From positions 111,012-147,948 of the forward strand of contig CADCEQ010000004.1 of the NCBI GenBank assembly GCA_902800435.1: 36,937 bases of DNA, in the 5' to 3' direction. Below are positions 34,516 to 36,937 of this stretch, piece by piece (positions within the stretch are counted from its first letter, which is position 1; the number at the start of each line of letters is the position of its first letter). Position numbers and translations under genes: made by a program. The DNA is from an uncultured Prevotellaceae bacterium (GTDB lineage: Bacteria > Bacteroidota > Bacteroidia > Bacteroidales > Bacteroidaceae). The notes under the pieces were generated by a model. It had not been told where the DNA came from and did no database searches. It saw nothing but the letters and a program-made list of their open reading frames with translations.

Positions 34516-36171
34516 TTACTTAATGACTTTCTTGCCGTTCACGATGAACACGCCCTTCTGAGCGCTCTTCACCTGCTGGCCAGCGAGGTTGTAGACAGTA
34601 CCGTTAGCCTTCACAGTCTCAACGCTCTTGATGCCAGTAGCGTCGCCGAAGCCGATGAACTCACGGCCACCAGCATTGACTTCCAGATAAGCCTTGCCAG
34701 CAGGAATCTTAACACCTTCAGCGAGCTTGTAGAAGCCAACACCGCTGCCACCATTAGCCAGCACGTAAATGCTGCCGTTGCCAGCAACTGTACCGTTAGA
34801 AACCTTCAGGTCAGAGTCAACTGAGCCAGCCTCAACGTCGAATGTGGGAACAATTTCACCAGAACCCTCAACCAGCACACCAACGCCGGCGGGAACCTCT
34901 TGGCTGTCAACAGTGGTTAGCTTAACACTGCCATCCACGTATTTTGCAGCATAGACGGTTGCACCGTTCAGCTTAGCAGCCTTGTCAAGGCTACCGAACG
35001 AAGCCCAACCAGCATCAGCAATAGTAACAGTACGATAAAGCAGCATGTCGGTAACCGTTACATTTGCCCAGTTAGCACCCTTAATGGCATTGAGATGGGC
35101 ATAGTCATATTGAGTCAGGTCAACTGCTACTACACCATCAACAGGAGCATCGGTAATCTGAACATAGCTACCACCATTGCCATCACGACCTTCAGTTCCC
35201 TCTGGCAGTGGTTCTTCACGATTCATCATAATACGCGGGGTACCATCTGTGACTGTAAGAATCAGTTTGGAATACTCAGAGATATCGGCAAAATTTAAAT
35301 AGACAACGCTGCCATCTCCATAAGGCTGACCAGTAGAGCTACCTACTGTATAAGCGCAACCAGCATTGGAGGAAGTCGTAGGAACATAGCTGTTATCCCA
35401 ATGCTTGAACATTGCCTGAGTCAGCGTGGTGTAACCGTCAGCAAGTTCCAGACCGCTGATAGCATCTGTAATAGCCTTTGCAGCAGCTTCCAGCTCCTCA
35501 GCAGAAGTTGCATTCTCCAGAGCAGACTCGCCTGCAGAGATGGCAGAGGTCAAAGCGGCAAAGCTGTCTGCTGTCTTGGCAAACGAATTCTGCAACTTAC
35601 CTGCATTGATAACCTTCTTCAAAGCCTCCTTGGGAACAGACAGAGGATTGCCGGGCTTCACAATCTTAATTGAAGTAATTGTAGCAGCCATAGTGCCGCC
35701 TGCCCAACTGGCGGGCACCTTAATACTCTGAAGGCAGACAAAATCGCAAGGTGTTCCACCATTGAGGTATTTCAAGTCACTGATTTTAATAGTAAGCTTT
35801 CCATCTTCTCCTATCGCAGGCTTAATTTCGTAAATGGGTCCTTCGTCAGCCGTACGATTACACATCAGACGAATAGTAGCACCAGGAGTGCCTTCAAAGC
35901 GAAGCTCTGAATACTCCGTGATATTAGCATAGTTTAGATAAGGAACTGCACCACTAAGATCTCCCCAAATAGTTCCGCCGATTGCAACCTCCTGACCAAT
36001 TACAAGATGGTCACCTGCCACAGCTCCATTATCAGTCGCTTTACCACTGACTTCCGACCAATTGTGATAGAAAGACCCGTCGAAATCAATGATTTCGTCT
36101 TCCTGCGCACTCACGCTCCCTGCCACGCAAAGCAGGGCGAGCGTCATAAACAATTTTGTAAATCTTTTCAT
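34516..36171 (-). CDS. Secreted surface protein with duplicated beta-sandwich modules
   Basis: 551 aa from the ATG at 36171; 24 further in-frame codons upstream run through the promoter and are rejected. Signal peptide about 1-22 (SVSAQE). Module 1 (about 25-150) has 'VPYLNYANITEYSELRFEGT..ATIRLMCNR'. Module 2 (about 245-385) has 'VVYLNFADISEYSKLILTVTDG.PRIMMNRE ... AHLNAIKGANW'. They are linked by a FIVAR-like helical segment (about 160-235). The C-terminal domain is the Prevotella type ('GWASFGSLDKAAKLNGATVYAAKYVDG ... VPAGVGVLVEGSG'), with the tail 'VYNLAGQQVKSAQKGVFIVNGKKVIK'. No enzyme motif is seen. The repeated sandwiches suggest carbohydrate binding at the cell surface (inference). 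It heads the transcript that includes the 50-aa peptide. Confidence 0.8.
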   Translation of the reverse strand: MKRFTKLFMTLALLCVAGSVSAQEDEIIDFDGSFYHNWSEVSGKATDNGAVAGDHLVIGQEVAIGGTIWGDLSGAVPYLNYANITEYSELRFEGTPGATIRLMCNRTADEGPIYEIKPAIGEDGKLTIKISDLKYLNGGTPCDFVCLQSIKVPASWAGGTMAATITSIKIVKPGNPLSVPKEALKKVINAGKLQNSFAKTADSFAALTSAISAGESALENATSAEELEAAAKAITDAISGLELADGYTTLTQAMFKHWDNSYVPTTSSNAGCAYTVGSSTGQPYGDGSVVYLNFADISEYSKLILTVTDGTPRIMMNREEPLPEGTEGRDGNGGSYVQITDAPVDGVVAVDLTQYDYAHLNAIKGANWANVTVTDMLLYRTVTIADAGWASFGSLDKAAKLNGATVYAAKYVDGSVKLTTVDSQEVPAGVGVLVEGSGEIVPTFDVEAGSVDSDLKVSNGTVAGNGSIYVLANGGSGVGFYKLAEGVKIPAGKAYLEVNAGGREFIGFGDATGIKSVETVKANGTVYNLAGQQVKSAQKGVFIVNGKKVIK

Positions 36172-36221
36172 GTTGTTTGAAAATTTAGTTATTAAAATGT
36201 GAATTAGATTGATTTCGGCTG

Positions 36222-36287
36222 CAAAGGTACGGCAAATGGGCAACAGGGGACGTCAACTTCATCTCATGTAGTTATAAAATTGTCTCA
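36222..36287 (-). promoter_or_regulatory. Promoter and two-site operator of the 551-aa surface protein gene
   Basis: TACCTTTG on the - strand (36229-36222), without a clear -33 box. In + strand spelling, CATCTCA (core 36262) and TGTCTCA (core 36283) lie 33 and 54 bp from the -7 box, two helical turns apart. Confidence 0.6.
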
Positions 36288-36311
36288 CGTCGCAGAAAAC
36301 AGCCCCAAATC

Positions 36312-36630
36312 GATGACACCGATGACGATGACACCGATGACACCGAGGACATTTATATTTTCGTGGCGACTGTTAGGTAGTAATAATTATATAATTATAT
36401 GTATACTTATTTATATATATATTAATTTGTTTATTTAGACATAATCCAAACAACTCTCCATCGCTCTCCCCGCTCCTGAAAAATAAAAATATGCCGCTGT
36501 CATCGCTGTCATCGGTGTCATCGCTGTCGCCGTCGATGGCAAAAATACGTAACACGCTGAAAAACAGCAATATACGAACAAGCAGACGCAAAAACCGACG
36601 TCAGCACCCCGATGACAGCGATGACAACAC
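36312..36630. repeat. GATGACA(C/G)C repeats in opposing orientation in a large intergenic region
   Basis: Forward GATGACACC-type units fill 36312-36350, reverse units (GCTGTCATC, GGTGTCATC) fill about 36495-36531, and two forward units occur at 36611-36626. The blocks could pair over about 150 bp. Between them is a very AT-rich stretch (about 36380-36440). No credible gene is present; the short - strand frame reading DGDSDDTDDSDDS is the repeat itself. Confidence 0.85.
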
Positions 36631-36662
36631 CCCTCATTTTATTATTTTCCCTGCCTAACTGG

Positions 36663-36706
36663 GCCACTTAGTCCGTCCAAAAGTGCCATTTAGTCCGTCC
36701 AAAAGG
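36663..36706 (+). repeat. 22-bp tandem repeat, two units
   Basis: Units at 36663-36684 and 36685-36706 share GCCA(C/T)TTAGTCCGTCCAAAAG, differing at one internal position and the last base. Period and core (TTTAGTC-GT-CAA) resemble the repeat at 11242-11280. Confidence 0.9.
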
Positions 36707-36747
36707 GCGGTTTGCCCGGAGCAACAGCTCACGCTGGCAAAAGAAGC

Positions 36748-36771
36748 GGGGCGCACCTTTCGGCACGCCCC
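36748..36771 (-). terminator. Terminator after the second small peptide gene
   Basis: GGGGCGCACC (36748-36757) and GGCACGCCCC (36762-36771) form a 10-bp stem in - strand RNA using two G-U pairs. CTTCTTTTG follows on the - strand. Confidence 0.75.
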
Positions 36772-36814
36772 CTTCGTTCTGTTTATCGCTTGTAATGTGC
36801 GATGCAATCAGCTA

Positions 36815-36937
36815 TTAGTCCTCGTCGTCGAAGATGATTTCGCGAGTCAGAGGATTCTCTGTCGGCTCGTCATTGAGGTTCATTGAAGTCTGCATCAGCT
36901 CGGTCGACTCAATCAGCATAACCTCAATCTGAGGAAT
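36815..36937 (-). CDS. Small acidic peptide paralogue (5' end outside window)
   Basis: Forty codons are visible, from IPQIEVMLIESTELMQTS to TREIIFDDED and a stop at 36815-36817. The start, a few codons upstream, is off the window. It aligns without difficulty to the 50-aa peptide at 34326-34478 (IPQIEV, IESTELMQ, REI-FDDE), with the middle diverged. It too is followed by a - strand terminator. By analogy it should end the transcript of a further surface-protein gene to the right. Confidence 0.8.
   Translation of the reverse strand: MPQIEVMLIESTELMQTSMNLNDEPTENPLTREIIFDDED

Noticed and set aside
36373..36591. Short - strand frame reading GDSDDTDDSDDS
   Set aside because: It is the translation of the GATGAC repeat and an AT-rich stretch; no start signal or homology.
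36663..36706. CRISPR array
   Set aside because: The 22-bp units are directly adjacent with no spacers and no cas genes are present.
1..36937. tRNA, rRNA or intact insertion sequence
   Set aside because: No tRNA-like cloverleaf, rRNA segment or transposase/integrase frame was recognised on either strand.

Overview
The window looks like a chromosomal segment of a gut or rumen Bacteroidales bacterium, most likely Prevotella or a close relative. RecA and DnaK are of the expected family lengths. Promoters match the Bacteroidetes primary-sigma pattern (TTTG or TTG, about 19 nt, then TAnnTTTG). Starts have A-rich leaders rather than strong Shine-Dalgarno sites. Many secreted proteins end in the Prevotella-type tail 'Y(D/N)L.G(R/Q)...KG(V/L).I...GK..K'. 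No database search was possible; family calls come from motifs and recalled family features.

Layout. (1) 1-5997, + strand: the C-terminal part of a secreted protein, a GH43 enzyme, a DUF1680 (GH127/GH146) beta-L-arabinofuranosidase and a saccharopine-dehydrogenase-like oxidoreductase. (2) 6067-9252: recA and dnaK, each followed by a hairpin. (3) 9280-11135, - strand: a small Nudix pyrophosphohydrolase behind a possible helicase remnant, a 5'-truncated GH13 amylase, and a block of GTGAGGTT repeats. (4) 11402-16801: a visibly AT-rich island. It holds a tight five-gene operon (small HTH regulator; secreted retropepsin-MORN fusion; membrane Sel1-repeat protein; secreted FGE/SUMF-like protein; SIR2-like NADase), then two broken genes (Schlafen/AlbA_2-type and DUF1016 nuclease). 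(5) 16812-18725: a secreted hypothetical protein and a dicarboxylate/amino-acid symporter. (6) 18764 to the end, almost all - strand: a glycan-utilisation region. In transcription order from the right it reads: end of a small acidic peptide gene, surface protein with duplicated modules, a 50-aa paralogous peptide, a 1273-aa surface protein, GH98, GH97, double GH43 with two CBM6-like modules, GH95. A DUF805 membrane protein lies on the + strand inside it.

Function. GH98, GH97, GH95, several GH43 domains and a DUF1680 enzyme together suggest attack on a heavily decorated plant polysaccharide. The closest set I recall is the Bacteroides ovatus locus for complex glucuronoarabinoxylan, where GH98 acts as an endo-xylanase and GH95 removes L-galactose. 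No SusC/SusD pair lies in the window.

The two strongest new observations are these. First, the AT-rich operon looks like an uncharacterised conflict (anti-phage-like) system that combines an aspartic protease-MORN protein, a membrane scaffold, an FGE-like protein and a predicted NAD-consuming SIR2 effector. Second, four - strand promoters of the glycan region carry a GTCTCA-type motif (+ strand spelling) whose TCTCA core starts exactly 33 bp from the TAnnTTTG box. Two of them carry a further copy 21 bp beyond it. This points to a shared transcriptional activator. The paired small acidic peptides and a composite repeat element seen at two sites about 25 kb apart also deserve a look.
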